A stretch of 64,000 bases of DNA from Arthrobacter sp. cf158 (GCF_900106835.1 NZ_FNNR01000009.1:169979-233978), one strand, 5' to 3'; positions 51,536-60,443 are shown, counted from the stretch's first letter. Notes: generated by a model from the letters alone, not told the origin. Program-made: numbers and translations.

Positions 51536-52651
51536 ATGAAACTGAGTACGACGACGGCAGTCCAGGGACGGGGCAACGGCACTTTGGTGTCGGCTGGCCC
51601 GGGAGGCATCGCCCCTGAAGCTGCTGGAACCGGAGGGGGAACCGTCTCCCGCAGCATGGCAGGCAAGCGCACCGCTTGGCTGCTGGCGGCCGTCGTCGTA
51701 CTCGCCGCAGTCTGCGCCGCATCCTTGGCGATCGGCGCGCGAGGACTTCCCCTCAACACAGTGTGGGAAGCACTCACCAACTTCAATCCGGAAGACGGTA
51801 ACCACGCTGTGGTCATCGCCCGGATTCCCCGCACCGTGCTGGGCCTGCTTGCTGGAGCCGCACTTGGCCTGGCCGGTGCAGCCATGCAGGGCGTCGCCCG
51901 CAACCCGCTTGCGGATCCGGGCATCCTGGGCCTCAATGCCGGTGCCGCTCTCGCAGTGGTCGTCGGGATCTACGTTTTCGGTATCGGCTCACTCTCCGGC
52001 TACATCTGGTTCGCTTTCATCGGCGCCGCAGCGGCCGCCGTCGTGGTTTATGCCATCGCCTCCATAGGCCGGGACGGCGCGACGCCGGTCAAGCTCGCCC
52101 TCGCGGGTGCGGCCTTGAGCGCTGGCCTGTTCTCGCTGATGAACGTGATCCTGGTGTCCAGCCAGGACACCTTCGACCGCTTTCGTTTCTGGCAGGTAGG
52201 CACCATCGGTGGACGTGACTGGTCCGTCCTCCTTCCCGCGCTGCCGTTCCTCGCAATCGGGGCCGTGATTGTCCTGGCCGGCGGTCGCATTTTGAACAGC
52301 CTGGCCTTGGGCGACGACATTGCCCGCGGTCTCGGCCAGAACGTCACCCTGGCCCGCAGCATCACCGGGCTGGGAATCGTCCTGCTTTGTGGATCCGCCA
52401 CCGCCGTAGCCGGCCCCATTGCCTTCCTGGGCCTCGTGATTCCGCACGCTGTCCGCTCCCTCACCGGCCCGGACTACCGCTGGATCCTGCCGTTCTCCGC
52501 AGTTGCGGCCCCCATCCTGCTGATCATCGCCGACATCGTTGGCCGCGTCATCTTGCTTCCCGGTGAAGTCCCCGCAGGCATCATGACCGCGATCATTGGC
52601 GCTCCCGTCTTCGTCTGGCTCATCCGCCGCGGCAAGGGGGCCGGACTGTGA
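51536..52651 (+). CDS. Iron-siderophore ABC transporter permease 1 (FecCD)
   Basis: 371 residues with about nine or ten membrane spans. FecCD features: VVIARIPRTVLGLLAGAALGLAGAAMQGVARNPLADPGILGLNAGAAL and GPIAFLGLVIPHAVRSLTGPDYRW. About 50 extra N-terminal residues are Gly/Thr-rich; an ATG at 51656 is a possible alternative start. It forms a heterodimer with the next gene product. GTGA overlap with that gene. Confidence 0.9.
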   Translation: MKLSTTTAVQGRGNGTLVSAGPGGIAPEAAGTGGGTVSRSMAGKRTAWLLAAVVVLAAVCAASLAIGARGLPLNTVWEALTNFNPEDGNHAVVIARIPRTVLGLLAGAALGLAGAAMQGVARNPLADPGILGLNAGAALAVVVGIYVFGIGSLSGYIWFAFIGAAAAAVVVYAIASIGRDGATPVKLALAGAALSAGLFSLMNVILVSSQDTFDRFRFWQVGTIGGRDWSVLLPALPFLAIGAVIVLAGGRILNSLALGDDIARGLGQNVTLARSITGLGIVLLCGSATAVAGPIAFLGLVIPHAVRSLTGPDYRWILPFSAVAAPILLIIADIVGRVILLPGEVPAGIMTAIIGAPVFVWLIRRGKGAGL

Positions 52652-53757
52652 CAACTGTCCACAAACTCCCCACCGAGTTGGCACTTAACGCCAATAATCC
52701 CGGCAAACATGGTCATCAAAAGTCACTTCGGCGCGTGCTGAGCCCCACCTTCTTCCTGGGACTCGCCGTTCTGGTCATGTTTGCGGTGTACGTGCTCCTG
52801 GGCAGCTACACCGTCACCATCCCCGACTTCTTCACCATTGTCATCAACCACCTGACCGGCGGCGAGAAAATCCCCGGTGCGAGCTTCATCGTGATGGAGC
52901 ACAAACTGCCCAGGGCTGTTGTGGGAACCATGATCGGCATCTCCTTCGGCCTGGCCGGTGCCTTGTTCCAGACCATGCTCCGCAACCCGCTGGCCAGCCC
53001 GGACATCATCGGCATCAGCTACGGCGCCAGCGCCGCTGCCGTGACGGCAATCGTGATCTTCGGCGCTTCCGGAGCCGTGGTTTCCGGGGCTGCCCTTGGT
53101 GGAGCGCTCGGCGTCGCGGCCATCATCTACGCAATCTCCCGCGGTGGTTCCGGCGCGGGCGGAGGCAGCCGCGGCAACGCTGCAGGCAACCGCCTCATCC
53201 TTGCCGGCGTTGGCATCGCCGCTGCACTGCACGCAGTGGTCAACTTCCTCATGACCCGCGCGGATATCCGGACTGCCGCTGATGCCCTGATCTGGCTCAA
53301 CGGCTCCCTGAACTCCGCCACCTGGGACCGCGCAGGCGTCCTCGCGGTGTCTTTGCTGGTCCTGATCCCCGCCGTCATTGCCCTCGCCGGTCCGTTGCGC
53401 ATCCTCGAACTTGGAGACGACGCAGCTGCTGGCCTCGGCATTAAGGTCAACGCCGCCCGGCTGGGACTGGTGCTGACCGCCGTCGGGCTTGCCGCCGTCG
53501 CAACCGCCGCCGCCGGTCCGGTAGCGTTCGTCGCCTTCCTCGCCGGACCCATCGCCCGGCGTATCGTCCGCAAACCCAGCCTCCCGGCGTCGGCCCTCAC
53601 CGGTGCGTTGATTGTCTTGTTGGCGGACTTCTTTGCCTCCAACATCGCCCCCGTCATCCTCGACGGAACCGTCCTCCCTGTCGGCGTCATCACCGGCGCC
53701 CTCGGTGCCCCCTTCCTGCTGTGGCTGCTGGTCACGTCGAACCGAAAGGAAGCCTGA
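52648..53757 (+). CDS. Iron-siderophore ABC transporter permease 2 (FecCD)
   Basis: 369 residues, GTG start (AAGGGGG upstream). Second FecCD permease: MEHKLPRAVVGTMIGISFGLAGALFQTMLRNPLASPDIIGISYGASAAA and GPVAFVAFLAGPIARRI. A Gly-rich cytoplasmic loop (GGSGAGGGSRGNAAG) lies near residue 170. It pairs with permease 1 to form the channel. Confidence 0.9.
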   Translation: MTTVHKLPTELALNANNPGKHGHQKSLRRVLSPTFFLGLAVLVMFAVYVLLGSYTVTIPDFFTIVINHLTGGEKIPGASFIVMEHKLPRAVVGTMIGISFGLAGALFQTMLRNPLASPDIIGISYGASAAAVTAIVIFGASGAVVSGAALGGALGVAAIIYAISRGGSGAGGGSRGNAAGNRLILAGVGIAAALHAVVNFLMTRADIRTAADALIWLNGSLNSATWDRAGVLAVSLLVLIPAVIALAGPLRILELGDDAAAGLGIKVNAARLGLVLTAVGLAAVATAAAGPVAFVAFLAGPIARRIVRKPSLPASALTGALIVLLADFFASNIAPVILDGTVLPVGVITGALGAPFLLWLLVTSNRKEA

Positions 53758-53758
53758 C

Positions 53759-54583
53759 ATGGCCATCCTTAATGCCAAGGACCTGACGCTCCAATACGAG
53801 CAACGCAAGGTAGTGGAGGGGCTCTCCACTGAAATCCCTGAGGGCAAAGTGACCATGATCGTGGGTGCCAACGCCTGCGGCAAGTCCACCCTCCTGCGCG
53901 GCCTGTCCCGCCTGCTTAAGCCGGCCGGCGGTTCCGTGACGCTCGACGGCAAGGACATCCACACCCGGCCCGCCCGTGAACTTGCGCGCACTCTCGGCCT
54001 GCTCCCGCAGCACCCCACAGCCCCGGACGGCATCACGGTGCGCGACCTCGTGGGCCGCGGCCGCTACCCGCACCAAGGCTTCTTCCGCAGCTGGTCAGCC
54101 GCCGACGACGCCGCGGTGCAGCGCGCGCTCGACGCCACCTCCACGATGGAACTCGCTGAGCGAAGCATTGACGAACTGTCCGGCGGACAGCGCCAGCGTG
54201 TCTGGATCGCCATGGCCCTAGCCCAGGAAACCGACGTCCTGCTGCTCGACGAACCCACCACCTACCTTGACCTGGCACACCAGGTGGAAGTCCTGGACCT
54301 GATCACGGACCTCAACCGAAGCCGCGGGACCACAGTGGCAATCGTGCTTCACGACCTCAACCTCGCAGCCCGCTACGCGGACCACGTCATTGCCATGAAA
54401 GGCGGGTGCATCGTGGCCGAAGGGCCAGCACCCAGAGTGGTCACGGAAGAACTCGTTTTCAACGTCTTCGGCCTGGAATCCCGTGTGGTTCCAGACCCCA
54501 TCTCAGGCACCCCTCTGATCGTCCCCATCGGACGCCACCACGCACAGCCCGCTTCAACCAACGAACTGGAGATCGCCTCATGA
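53759..54583 (+). CDS. Iron-siderophore ABC transporter ATPase
   Basis: 274 residues from the ATG at 53759 (AAAGGA upstream). FecE/FepC-type ABC ATPase: Walker A GANACGKST, Q-loop LLPQHP, signature LSGGQRQR, Walker B VLLLDEP, H-loop VLHDLN. It drives import by the FecCD dimer. ATGA overlap with the next gene. Confidence 0.93.
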   Translation: MAILNAKDLTLQYEQRKVVEGLSTEIPEGKVTMIVGANACGKSTLLRGLSRLLKPAGGSVTLDGKDIHTRPARELARTLGLLPQHPTAPDGITVRDLVGRGRYPHQGFFRSWSAADDAAVQRALDATSTMELAERSIDELSGGQRQRVWIAMALAQETDVLLLDEPTTYLDLAHQVEVLDLITDLNRSRGTTVAIVLHDLNLAARYADHVIAMKGGCIVAEGPAPRVVTEELVFNVFGLESRVVPDPISGTPLIVPIGRHHAQPASTNELEIAS

Positions 54584-55635
54584 GTGCACAACCGACCCAG
54601 GCAAAAGCAAGCGCCGCCGTGGAGCCCATGACCCTCGCCTTCGACGTCACCGTGACGGCCGTGCAGGAGCTCAGCCCCAGCTTCCGGCGCATCACGTTTG
54701 GTGGCTACTCCCTGCGTGACTTTGGCGTTGCCGGAGACACCCTGGACCTCCGCGTGAAGCTGATGATCCCGTCCCGCGACGCATCCGGCAACGTCATTCC
54801 GCTGCCTGTTTTCAAGATGGAAGAATCCGGGTGGTACCAGGAATGGTTGGCCATGGACCCGTCCGTCCGGGGTGACATGCGCACGTACACCGTCCGCTCC
54901 GAGCGCCTCGACGCGGTGTACCCGGAGATCGACATCGACTTCGTCATGCACTTCGACGACGCCGGACACGGCGGACCCGCAGCCAACTGGGCTCTTGCCG
55001 CGAAACCTGGAGACGCCCTCACCATCATCGGCCCCAACAACCGCGCAGCCCAGTGCACTACTGCCGGAGCCTACGGCGGCATCGAATGGCGCCCGGGCCT
55101 GGCCCAGCGCGTGCTCCTGGCCGGCGACGAAACCGCAGTCCCCGCCATCAGCGCCATCCTCGAAAGCATGCCCGCCGACATGACCGGCCACGCCTTCCTC
55201 GAAGTACCCGAAGCCGGCGACTTCCAGGACATCGTCACCCCGGCCGATATCGAAATCACCTGGCTTGCACGCGGTGCCGCGATCGGACGCTCCCGTCCCC
55301 ACGGCGAACTCCTCAAGGAAGCCGTCGCCAAGGCCGTTCCCGTGCCGGGCTGGGTGGGCATCAAAGGCACGGAGACCGCAGCCGGTCCCGAGCCGGAAGA
55401 CGTCAACGTGGACCAGGAAATCCTCTGGGAAACCCCGCAGCGCATGGACACTGCAGCCATCGAAGCCAGCAAGAACCCCACGCTGCCGGCCGGTGCCCTG
55501 CCGTTCTACGCCTGGATCGCCGGTGAAGCTTTCGTCATCAAGGAAATGCGGCGGTACTTGGTTCGGGACGTTGGCATCGACCGCAAGCAAGTTGCGTTCA
55601 TGGGCTACTGGCGGCGAGGCAAGGCGGAAGGCTAA
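54580..55635 (+). CDS. Siderophore-interacting protein (FAD-dependent ferric reductase)
   Basis: 351 residues from the ATG at 54580. SIP family: FAD-binding barrel RRITFGGYSLRDFG and RTYTVRSERLDAVYPEIDIDFVMH, then the NAD(P)-binding part RVLLAGDETAVPAISAILE and PFYAWIAGEAFVIKEMRRYLV. These cytoplasmic enzymes reduce the imported Fe(III)-siderophore to release iron. There is no siderophore biosynthesis gene in the window, so the operon may use foreign or remotely encoded siderophores. Confidence 0.92.
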   Translation: MSAQPTQAKASAAVEPMTLAFDVTVTAVQELSPSFRRITFGGYSLRDFGVAGDTLDLRVKLMIPSRDASGNVIPLPVFKMEESGWYQEWLAMDPSVRGDMRTYTVRSERLDAVYPEIDIDFVMHFDDAGHGGPAANWALAAKPGDALTIIGPNNRAAQCTTAGAYGGIEWRPGLAQRVLLAGDETAVPAISAILESMPADMTGHAFLEVPEAGDFQDIVTPADIEITWLARGAAIGRSRPHGELLKEAVAKAVPVPGWVGIKGTETAAGPEPEDVNVDQEILWETPQRMDTAAIEASKNPTLPAGALPFYAWIAGEAFVIKEMRRYLVRDVGIDRKQVAFMGYWRRGKAEG

Positions 55636-55670
55636 GCCTCCTGCTGCCGGATGCGCGCCGCCCTTCCGGA

Positions 55671-55793
55671 CCCTCTCTCACCTTTCGTCGTGTTTGGGTG
55701 AACCCTCTCTCACCTTTCGTCGTGTTTGGGTGACCCCTCTCTCGGTTGGTGAGAGAGCGTTCCCGCAAATGGGGCGTTTGGTGAGAGAGCGTT
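55671..55793. repeat. 32-bp tandem repeat, locus 2, two orientations
   Basis: CCCTCTCTCACC-type cores start at 55671, 55703 and 55735 (32 bp apart). Complementary GGTGAGAGAGCGTT cores start at 55748 and 55780 (again 32 bp apart). It fills the gap between the siderophore operon and the first GDSL hydrolase gene. Confidence 0.85.
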
Positions 55794-55832
55794 GGTTCAC
55801 CTGCGGTTGGTTCGGGCTTAACCGGGGCCGGG

Positions 55833-55838
55833 TAGCGT
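55833..55838 (+). promoter_or_regulatory. -10-like box before GDSL hydrolase 1
   Basis: TAGCGT lies 7 nt before the GTG start at 55846, with no ribosome binding site, suggesting a leaderless transcript. Confidence 0.35.
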
Positions 55839-55845
55839 CGGTTGC

Positions 55846-56682
55846 GTGCGGGGAGATTTCGGGACCGGAAACAACGTTCGACGGCGGTATGTCGCCATCG
55901 GGGATTCCTTCACCGAAGGCGTGGGGGACACCAGCAAGGTCCTGCCCAATGGGGTGCGTGGATGGGCAGACAGGGTGGCGGAGAAGCTGGCCAAGGCACA
56001 ACCGGGGTGGGAATACGCCAACCTGGCCGTGCGCAGCAAGCGGCTCCGGCACATCATCGACGAACAGCTGGAGCCAGCGCTGGCCATGGAGCCCACGCTC
56101 ATCACGCTGTACGCCGGCGGCAACGACATCCTGGACTTCGGGACGGACATGGATGCGCTCCTTAACGACTACGAGTTACTCGTTGCGCGACTGAGCGAAA
56201 CCGGGGCCACCTTGGTGCTGTTCACCGGGTTCGATGTGAAGGTGTCCGCCGTCCTGGAACCCTTCAAGAAGCGCAACACCCTGTACAACCAACGAGTCCG
56301 CGATATCGCTGCAAAATACGAGGCCGTTCTGGTGGACTACTGGTGCTTCGAGGCTTACAAGGACTCGCGGATGTGGGCCCCGGACCGGCTCCACATGTCC
56401 AAGGCGGGCCACAAGTATTTGGCCGCCCAGGTCCTGGACCATCTCAACGTGCCGCACAAGATCTCGCCCAAGGAGTGGGATCCGCCCCTGCGAATGTCCG
56501 TGCGTGAGTGGGAGCGCCGGCAGCGCCGATGGGTCAATGACTGGGTGGTGCCACTGTTCGGCCGCAAACTGCGCGGCGTGACTCTCGGCGACACGCTGAG
56601 CCCCCGCTGGCCGAAGCCCGTGAAGGTGCCCCGCAAAGGTGGTTTGAAAAAGCTCATGGAACAGCGGGAGGCAGCGCAGTGA
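55846..56682 (+). CDS. SGNH/GDSL hydrolase 1
   Basis: 278 residues, GTG start. Catalytic Ser in block I VAIGDSFTEGVGD (about residue 19), Gly/Asn of blocks II-III in YAGGNDIL, and the Asp-x-x-His of block V in DRLHMSKAGH. Esterase/lipase superfamily; small soluble cytoplasmic enzyme without a signal peptide. The C-terminus carries a conserved basic segment (REWERRQRRWVNDWVVPLFGRKLRGVTLGD) shared with the two paralogs nearby. Substrate unknown. Confidence 0.88.
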   Translation: MRGDFGTGNNVRRRYVAIGDSFTEGVGDTSKVLPNGVRGWADRVAEKLAKAQPGWEYANLAVRSKRLRHIIDEQLEPALAMEPTLITLYAGGNDILDFGTDMDALLNDYELLVARLSETGATLVLFTGFDVKVSAVLEPFKKRNTLYNQRVRDIAAKYEAVLVDYWCFEAYKDSRMWAPDRLHMSKAGHKYLAAQVLDHLNVPHKISPKEWDPPLRMSVREWERRQRRWVNDWVVPLFGRKLRGVTLGDTLSPRWPKPVKVPRKGGLKKLMEQREAAQ

Positions 56683-56695
56683 GGGAATCAGCGCG

Positions 56696-57520
56696 ATGAA
56701 AGAGTCCATCCGATTTGTTGCGCTTGGCGACTCCTTCACTGAAGGCGTGGGAGACATCGATCTGAGGCTGCCGAACAATTGCCGTGGCTGGGCAGACCGG
56801 GTGGCTGAGGAGCTCGCCCGTCACGATGACGGGACGCGCTACGCCAACCTGGCCATTCGCGGCCGGCGACTCCACCGGATTATCGACGAACAAATCGAAC
56901 CCGCCCTGGCCCTGAAGCCCACGCTGCTGAGCTTCTACGCGGGCGGAAACGATCTCTTGATGGCACGGCTCAATATGGCCAAACTCATGAGGGACTACGA
57001 AGACGCGGTCAGGCGCCTCAAAGCCAGCGGAGCCACGGTCCTGTTGTTCACCGGCTACAACGTCCCTCTGTCCCCTTTGCTGGAGCCGTTGAAGATGCGC
57101 ACGGCAATCTACAACCGGACCATCCGGCGGATTGCGGCCAAGTATGAAACCTTGCTGGTGGACTATTGGTGCTTCGAGAAGTTCCAGGACCCGCGGTTGT
57201 GGGCTCCGGACCGTCTGCACATGGCCTCTCCGGGCCACAGCTACATGGCCAAGAAAGTTCTTGAGGTCCTCAAAGCGCCGCACTCGCTCCAATCGCCAAT
57301 CCTGGCAGCGCCCCGTCCGCGGACCCGCGCCGAAAACATGGCCGACGACGTCGCCTGGCTGAGGCGCGACGTCGGGCCGTGGTTTGCGCGGCGGCTCCGC
57401 GGTATCTCAAGTGGGGACCGCCTGGGGGCGCGGTGGCCGGAGCTCATGCCGGTGGTGCTGCCGGAGCGGCTGGGGACTGCGAAAGCGCAGCGTCCTCAGC
57501 TGTCCAGCAGGTTTTCGTAA
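56696..57520 (+). CDS. SGNH/GDSL hydrolase 2
   Basis: 274 residues, paralog of the gene 13 bp upstream: VALGDSFTEGVGD, FYAGGNDLL, DRLHMASPGH, and the same C-terminal helix with RRLRGISSGDRLGARWPE. All catalytic residues are kept. Its end overlaps the convergent YciI gene by 25 bp. Confidence 0.88.
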   Translation: MKESIRFVALGDSFTEGVGDIDLRLPNNCRGWADRVAEELARHDDGTRYANLAIRGRRLHRIIDEQIEPALALKPTLLSFYAGGNDLLMARLNMAKLMRDYEDAVRRLKASGATVLLFTGYNVPLSPLLEPLKMRTAIYNRTIRRIAAKYETLLVDYWCFEKFQDPRLWAPDRLHMASPGHSYMAKKVLEVLKAPHSLQSPILAAPRPRTRAENMADDVAWLRRDVGPWFARRLRGISSGDRLGARWPELMPVVLPERLGTAKAQRPQLSSRFS

Positions 57521-57783
57521 CCCTCGGCGACGCTGGTGGCCGTGAATTCGATGATCTCGAACTCGGCTACACCGTTGCTGTAGAACGGGTCCTCGGCCAA
57601 CGAGGCATCGAGCGTGGCCCTGTCCACTTTGGACAGCAGGACACCTCCCGTGGCTGGGACGCGGCGACCGGACGCAAGGAAGACGCCGCCGTCGAAAGCA
57701 TCCTTGAGCCAGGCCATATGGCCCGGGCGGTGGAAGTCGACGATTTCGTCGGGAACCTTGTAGGTCAATGAGACGACAAACAT
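57496..57783 (-). CDS. YciI family protein
   Basis: 95 residues with the YciI/dimeric alpha-beta-barrel pattern: MFVVSLTYKVPDEIVDFHRPGHMAWLKDAFDGGVFLASGRRVPATGGVLLS, with the conserved His and Asp, and DPFYSNGVAEFEIIEF. Function of the family is mostly unknown. It reads against GDSL hydrolase 2 and overlaps its end. Confidence 0.87.
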   Translation of the reverse strand: MFVVSLTYKVPDEIVDFHRPGHMAWLKDAFDGGVFLASGRRVPATGGVLLSKVDRATLDASLAEDPFYSNGVAEFEIIEFTATSVAEGYENLLDS

Positions 57784-57839
57784 GCCGCCAGCCTATCGCC
57801 TGGACCCGCCGCGGAAGCTATGGAAGAAGCTAATTCTCC

Positions 57840-57845
57840 TAAGAT
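57840..57845 (+). promoter_or_regulatory. -10 box for leaderless MarR transcript
   Basis: TAAGAT lies 6 nt before the ATG at 57852, with no ribosome binding site. Confidence 0.55.
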
Positions 57846-57851
57846 GGTTTC

Positions 57852-58331
57852 ATGACTCAACCCCGCTGGCTGAACGCCGACGAACGCCGTGCCTGGCTGG
57901 CCCTCCTGAGCATTAACACCTTGCTCCCCTCGGCCTTGGACACCCAGCTCCAATCTGCCGGAAAACTGTCCCTGTTCGACTACAACGTCCTTGCGATGCT
58001 CTCCGAAACCGAGGGCCGCTACCTTCCCATGAGTGAGCTTGCTGCGCGCACAAGTGCCTCCTTGTCGCGCCTCTCGCACGTGGTTACCAAGCTGCAGAAA
58101 CGCGGCTGGGTGGAGCGGCAGGCGCACCCCGGAGACGCCCGTGTCACGGTAGCCCACCTGACCGATGCCGGCATGTCCACCATCGTTTCCCTTGCCCCGG
58201 GACACGTGGAATCCGTGCGCGCGCTGATGTTGGATTCGCTGAGCCCGGACGACGTTGCTGACCTCGCACGCATCGGCGAGAAGATCGTGGCCCGTTTGGA
58301 CAACAACCACTGGATCCTGCGCGACTCCTAA
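57852..58331 (+). CDS. MarR family transcriptional regulator
   Basis: 159 residues with a winged HTH at about 50-115 (LPMSELAARTSASLSRLSHVVTKLQKRGWVERQAHPGDARVTVAHLTDAG). Dimerisation helices at both ends. It lies between YciI (divergent) and GDSL hydrolase 3 (same strand, 45 bp downstream) and may control either. Confidence 0.9.
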   Translation: MTQPRWLNADERRAWLALLSINTLLPSALDTQLQSAGKLSLFDYNVLAMLSETEGRYLPMSELAARTSASLSRLSHVVTKLQKRGWVERQAHPGDARVTVAHLTDAGMSTIVSLAPGHVESVRALMLDSLSPDDVADLARIGEKIVARLDNNHWILRDS

Positions 58332-58376
58332 GCCCGGGCTTTGTGGCCTTGAACGTTGAAGTGGCAGACTGACGGC

Positions 58377-59141
58377 ATGGATTTTTCTGCCCGTTACGTT
58401 GCGCTGGGTGACTCGTTCACTGAAGGTGTTGGCGACGCCGACCCCACCCGCCCCAATGGTGTGCGGGGCTGGGCCGACATCGTGGCCGGGCAGCTCGCCC
58501 ACAGCAATGCGGACTTCGGGTACGCCAACCTGGCCATCCGTGGCCGGAAGCTCCGCCAGATCATGGCGGAACAGGTGGACGCCGCCGTCGCCATGAATCC
58601 AACCCTGGTGACGCTGTACGCGGGGGCGAACGACATCCTTCGGCCCAAGATCGACATTGACTCGCTTCTTCAGGAGTACGACGCCGGCATTGCCACATTG
58701 AGCGCGACAGGCGCCACGGTGGTCCTCTTCACGGGCTTTGACGCCAAGGGCTCCAAAGTCTTCAGCGCCATGCGCGGACGCACCGCCATTTACAACGAAC
58801 TGGTCCGGGAAATAGCGGAAAACCACGGTGCGTTGTTGGTGGACTACTGGCGCTTTGCTGAATACGACGACTGGCGGCTGTGGGACGAGGACCGGATGCA
58901 CATGTCCACCGCCGGCCACGTGAACATGGCAAAGCGCGTCCTCGATGTTCTTGAGCACGAGCATGTCATCGAGGTTCCCGAGCTTGCTCCCGTTCGGCTC
59001 TTGAACCGGGTTGAAGCGTTGAAGGCCAATGCTCGCTGGCTGAAGGAATCGGCCGCGCCATGGGTAGCCCGGCGTGTGCGGGGGGTTTCTTCCGGCGACG
59101 GACTCAGCCCGAAGTACGCAGAGCTGATCAGGCCGCTCTAG
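58377..59141 (+). CDS. SGNH/GDSL hydrolase 3
   Basis: 254 residues from the ATG at 58377. Third paralog: VALGDSFTEGVGDADPTRPNGVRGWAD, LYAGANDIL (Ala replaces the second Gly), DRMHMSTAGH and RRVRGVSSGDGLSPKYAE at the end. Ser, Asn, Asp and His catalytic residues are retained. No Shine-Dalgarno sequence is evident. Its stop overlaps that of the convergent apbE gene by 4 bp. Confidence 0.87.
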   Translation: MDFSARYVALGDSFTEGVGDADPTRPNGVRGWADIVAGQLAHSNADFGYANLAIRGRKLRQIMAEQVDAAVAMNPTLVTLYAGANDILRPKIDIDSLLQEYDAGIATLSATGATVVLFTGFDAKGSKVFSAMRGRTAIYNELVREIAENHGALLVDYWRFAEYDDWRLWDEDRMHMSTAGHVNMAKRVLDVLEHEHVIEVPELAPVRLLNRVEALKANARWLKESAAPWVARRVRGVSSGDGLSPKYAELIRPL

Positions 59142-59929
59142 GCCGCATTCCGGAATCCCGGAGTGGCAAGCAGCGTTCCATCCCGCCGTACTGCCAGCAC
59201 GTCCGCGTTCCACTTTTCCACTGCTTGGTCCAACGTCCGGGTACCGCCGGCGACGATAGCTGTGGCCAGGACATCCGCGGTGACGATATCGCCGGCCGCC
59301 ACTGAAACCTGGGCAAACTCGGGCCTGGTTCCGCCAACGGCCCAGATGTGTTCTCCCCGCTCGGCGGAGCCCGACGTCGCCAGCGCACTCATGGACTGCA
59401 GAGGGAACGCGCCCAGTAGGGCTTGGCGATCCAAGGGGTCCACGATGCCGGCCAGCCATGGTTCATGCGCGGCCGCTCCCGGCGAACCGCTCACCAGTAC
59501 GTCGCCACCCGCGTTCAAACACCAGTTCCGCAGGCCGAGGGCGCTGAGCGACAATGCCGCCTCGCGCGCTGCATGGGCTTTCACGATTCCGGAGAGGTCC
59601 AAGGTGCCATCCGGGCGTTCGGCCGTGAAGGCGCCGTCCGTTGCCAACCGCCACTCCGAGGCCTCTGCGTAAAGTTCCTGCATGGTTTCCGAGGCGTACG
59701 CGAGCGTCATTTCACCACGGGCAAGCCTGCTCGCTTCGGAGCCGCTCCTGTACAGGCTGAATGTCAGGTCAAGATGCGCAAAGACACCCTCCACAACGTC
59801 GACGGCGGACTCGAGTTCATCCACGGCTGTTTGGGCGTAGGTGCTGCTCGCCACCGTCAGGCTCACCACGGTGCCCATGCTGCGGAATGTTCGCGCACGG
59901 AGCTGTTGACCGCTAGAAATTGGCTGCAT
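59138..59929 (-). CDS. apbE: ApbE-type FAD:protein FMN transferase
   Basis: 263 residues from the ATG at 59929, overlapping the previous gene by 17 bp. ApbE features: FRSMGTVVSLTV, a G-T-L-D-L-S-G-IVKAHA segment (metal/FAD binding), LNAGGDVLVSG and a C-terminal TADVLATAIVAGG with the Mg-binding Asp and Thr. The enzyme attaches FMN covalently to a Thr of FMN-binding domains. No signal peptide is clear. The obvious substrate is the protein encoded just upstream. Confidence 0.88.
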   Translation of the reverse strand: MQPISSGQQLRARTFRSMGTVVSLTVASSTYAQTAVDELESAVDVVEGVFAHLDLTFSLYRSGSEASRLARGEMTLAYASETMQELYAEASEWRLATDGAFTAERPDGTLDLSGIVKAHAAREAALSLSALGLRNWCLNAGGDVLVSGSPGAAAHEPWLAGIVDPLDRQALLGAFPLQSMSALATSGSAERGEHIWAVGGTRPEFAQVSVAAGDIVTADVLATAIVAGGTRTLDQAVEKWNADVLAVRRDGTLLATPGFRNAA

Positions 59930-60443
59930 CGAGGGCTGCCTGGAGTGAGCTGAGGTAGGCGTCGCTGGTAACCGTCGCCCCACCGATGGTCTGGACGTTG
60001 GCTGACTGGGCTTGGAGGACCTCGGACCGCAGAACGGGAGCTGCGCGGCTGCTGATCTGTGCCGACTTCCGCTCGGCATCCGTGAGCTGGAGGGGAGTGA
60101 CCTCGGTGATCTTGCCGTCCTGGATTGTCACCTGCACCTGGACAGTCCCGAAGCGGGTCTGGACGGACGCGCCGTCGTACGTGGCCGACGTCGTACTTCC
60201 GGACGCCGGGCTGCCGCTGGAACCTGTGCCGCTGGAGCCGGTGCTGTCGGAACCTGTGGTGCCTGAGCCGGCGCCGCCGGAGCCGGTGCTGCCGCTGGTG
60301 GCTGATCCGCCGCTGGTGGCGCTGCTGCTCAGGCTGGTGGTGGTTGCCGTGCCGGTTTCGGCGATGTGAGCCCCGGACTGCCAGCCTGCCAGCAGGATGC
60401 CCGCGGACGCCAGGGCCGTTGCCATTGCTGCTCTGATCCTCAC
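59913..60443 (-). CDS. FMN-binding domain protein (flavinylation target)
   Basis: 176 residues, GTG start overlapping the reductase gene by 4 bp. A signal peptide or membrane anchor (about 1-25) is followed by a low-complexity Gly/Ser/Thr linker (about 35-85) and an FMN_bind domain (about 90-176). The flavinylation site is in TIGGATVTSDAYLSSL, where the Thr of GAT would receive FMN. It should act outside the membrane as an electron carrier between the membrane reductase and an acceptor. Confidence 0.85.
   Translation of the reverse strand: MRIRAAMATALASAGILLAGWQSGAHIAETGTATTTSLSSSATSGGSATSGSTGSGGAGSGTTGSDSTGSSGTGSSGSPASGSTTSATYDGASVQTRFGTVQVQVTIQDGKITEVTPLQLTDAERKSAQISSRAAPVLRSEVLQAQSANVQTIGGATVTSDAYLSSLQAALDAANF

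Noticed and set aside
57765..59459. 564-codon frame antisense to MarR and GDSL hydrolase 3
   Set aside because: It spans several real genes and has no motif.
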